DNA of 5,958 nucleotides, from assembly GCA_905214175.1 (NCBI GenBank), contig CAJMLD010000106.1:1-5958 (forward strand), in the 5' to 3' direction. This stretch comes from an uncultured bacterium. Its GTDB lineage: Bacteria > Actinomycetota > Coriobacteriia > Coriobacteriales > Atopobiaceae. Position numbers and translations under genes: made by a program. The notes under the pieces were generated by a model. It worked only from the letters and a program-made list of their open reading frames with translations, made no database searches and had not been told where the DNA came from. Shown here piece by piece: positions 5,935 through 5,958 of the stretch (its first letter is position 1; each line of letters opens with the position of its first letter).

Positions 5935-5958
5935 TTACGCGGCGAGAAGCCCCGCCGC
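5935..5958 (-). CDS. Possible C-terminal end of an upstream gene (murG by context)
   Basis: On the minus strand the last 24 bases read as seven codons, AAGLLAA, followed by TAA. The TAA is 17 nt before the murC ATG. The alanine/leucine-rich ending suits the last helix of a protein such as MurG, which precedes murC in many dcw clusters. The fragment is too short for recognition and the name is context only. The same bases can form a GCGGCG/CGCCGC hairpin with an 8-nt loop (5939-5958). Confidence 0.3.
   Translation of the reverse strand, partial: AAGLLAA

Noticed and set aside
5939..5958. GCGGCG/CGCCGC hairpin at the right edge as a terminator
   Set aside because: No T run follows on the minus strand. 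The bases also read as codons ending in TAA just before murC, and the window stops here.

Overview
The window is a stretch of an actinobacterial division and cell wall (dcw) cluster, with every convincing gene on the minus strand. Read in the direction of transcription (right to left) the order is: a possible murG tail (window edge), murC, murB, ftsQ, a 276-bp non-coding gap, ftsZ, pgeF (yfiH, laccase-domain peptidoglycan editing factor) and the first 27 codons of a yggS-like PLP-binding protein gene. The high GC content, the actinobacterial form of the FtsZ tubulin signature (GEGGGTGTG), the absence of ftsA between ftsQ and ftsZ, and the yfiH-yggS pair after ftsZ all point to Actinomycetota. 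The position of murB between murC and ftsQ, together with the protein sequences, suggests class Coriobacteriia (an Olsenella/Atopobium/Collinsella-type organism). That placement is inference; no database was searched.

Right part (3516-5958): murC and murB encode consecutive-pathway enzymes of UDP-MurNAc-peptide synthesis. MurB reduces UDP-GlcNAc-enolpyruvate to UDP-MurNAc and MurC adds the first amino acid, normally L-alanine. Only 2 nt separate the two genes. murB then overlaps ftsQ by 14 nt, so the three look like one translationally coupled unit. FtsQ is a single-pass POTRA protein of the divisome with an unusually long, basic, proline-rich cytoplasmic tail.

Middle (2084-2359): this is the only sizeable gap. 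It is visibly richer in AT than the genes. It holds a weak terminator-like hairpin after ftsQ, a candidate promoter embedded in a perfect 8-bp inverted repeat, two copies of the 10-mer ACCTCAGGTT, and a leader that can form either two small hairpins or one longer helix just upstream of a very strong ftsZ ribosome binding site. This is the least ordinary part of the window and the likely place where ftsZ expression is set separately from that of the upstream genes.

Left part (1-2083): ftsZ encodes the division tubulin. pgeF begins 4 nt after the ftsZ stop with no visible Shine-Dalgarno sequence, so it is probably translated by coupling. After a 55-bp gap with its own ribosome binding site, the yggS-like gene starts and runs off the window.

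I see no mobile element, CRISPR array, tRNA, rRNA or clear new multi-gene system. The coding content is conserved core machinery, and the points worth a second look are regulatory or are unusual protein extensions.
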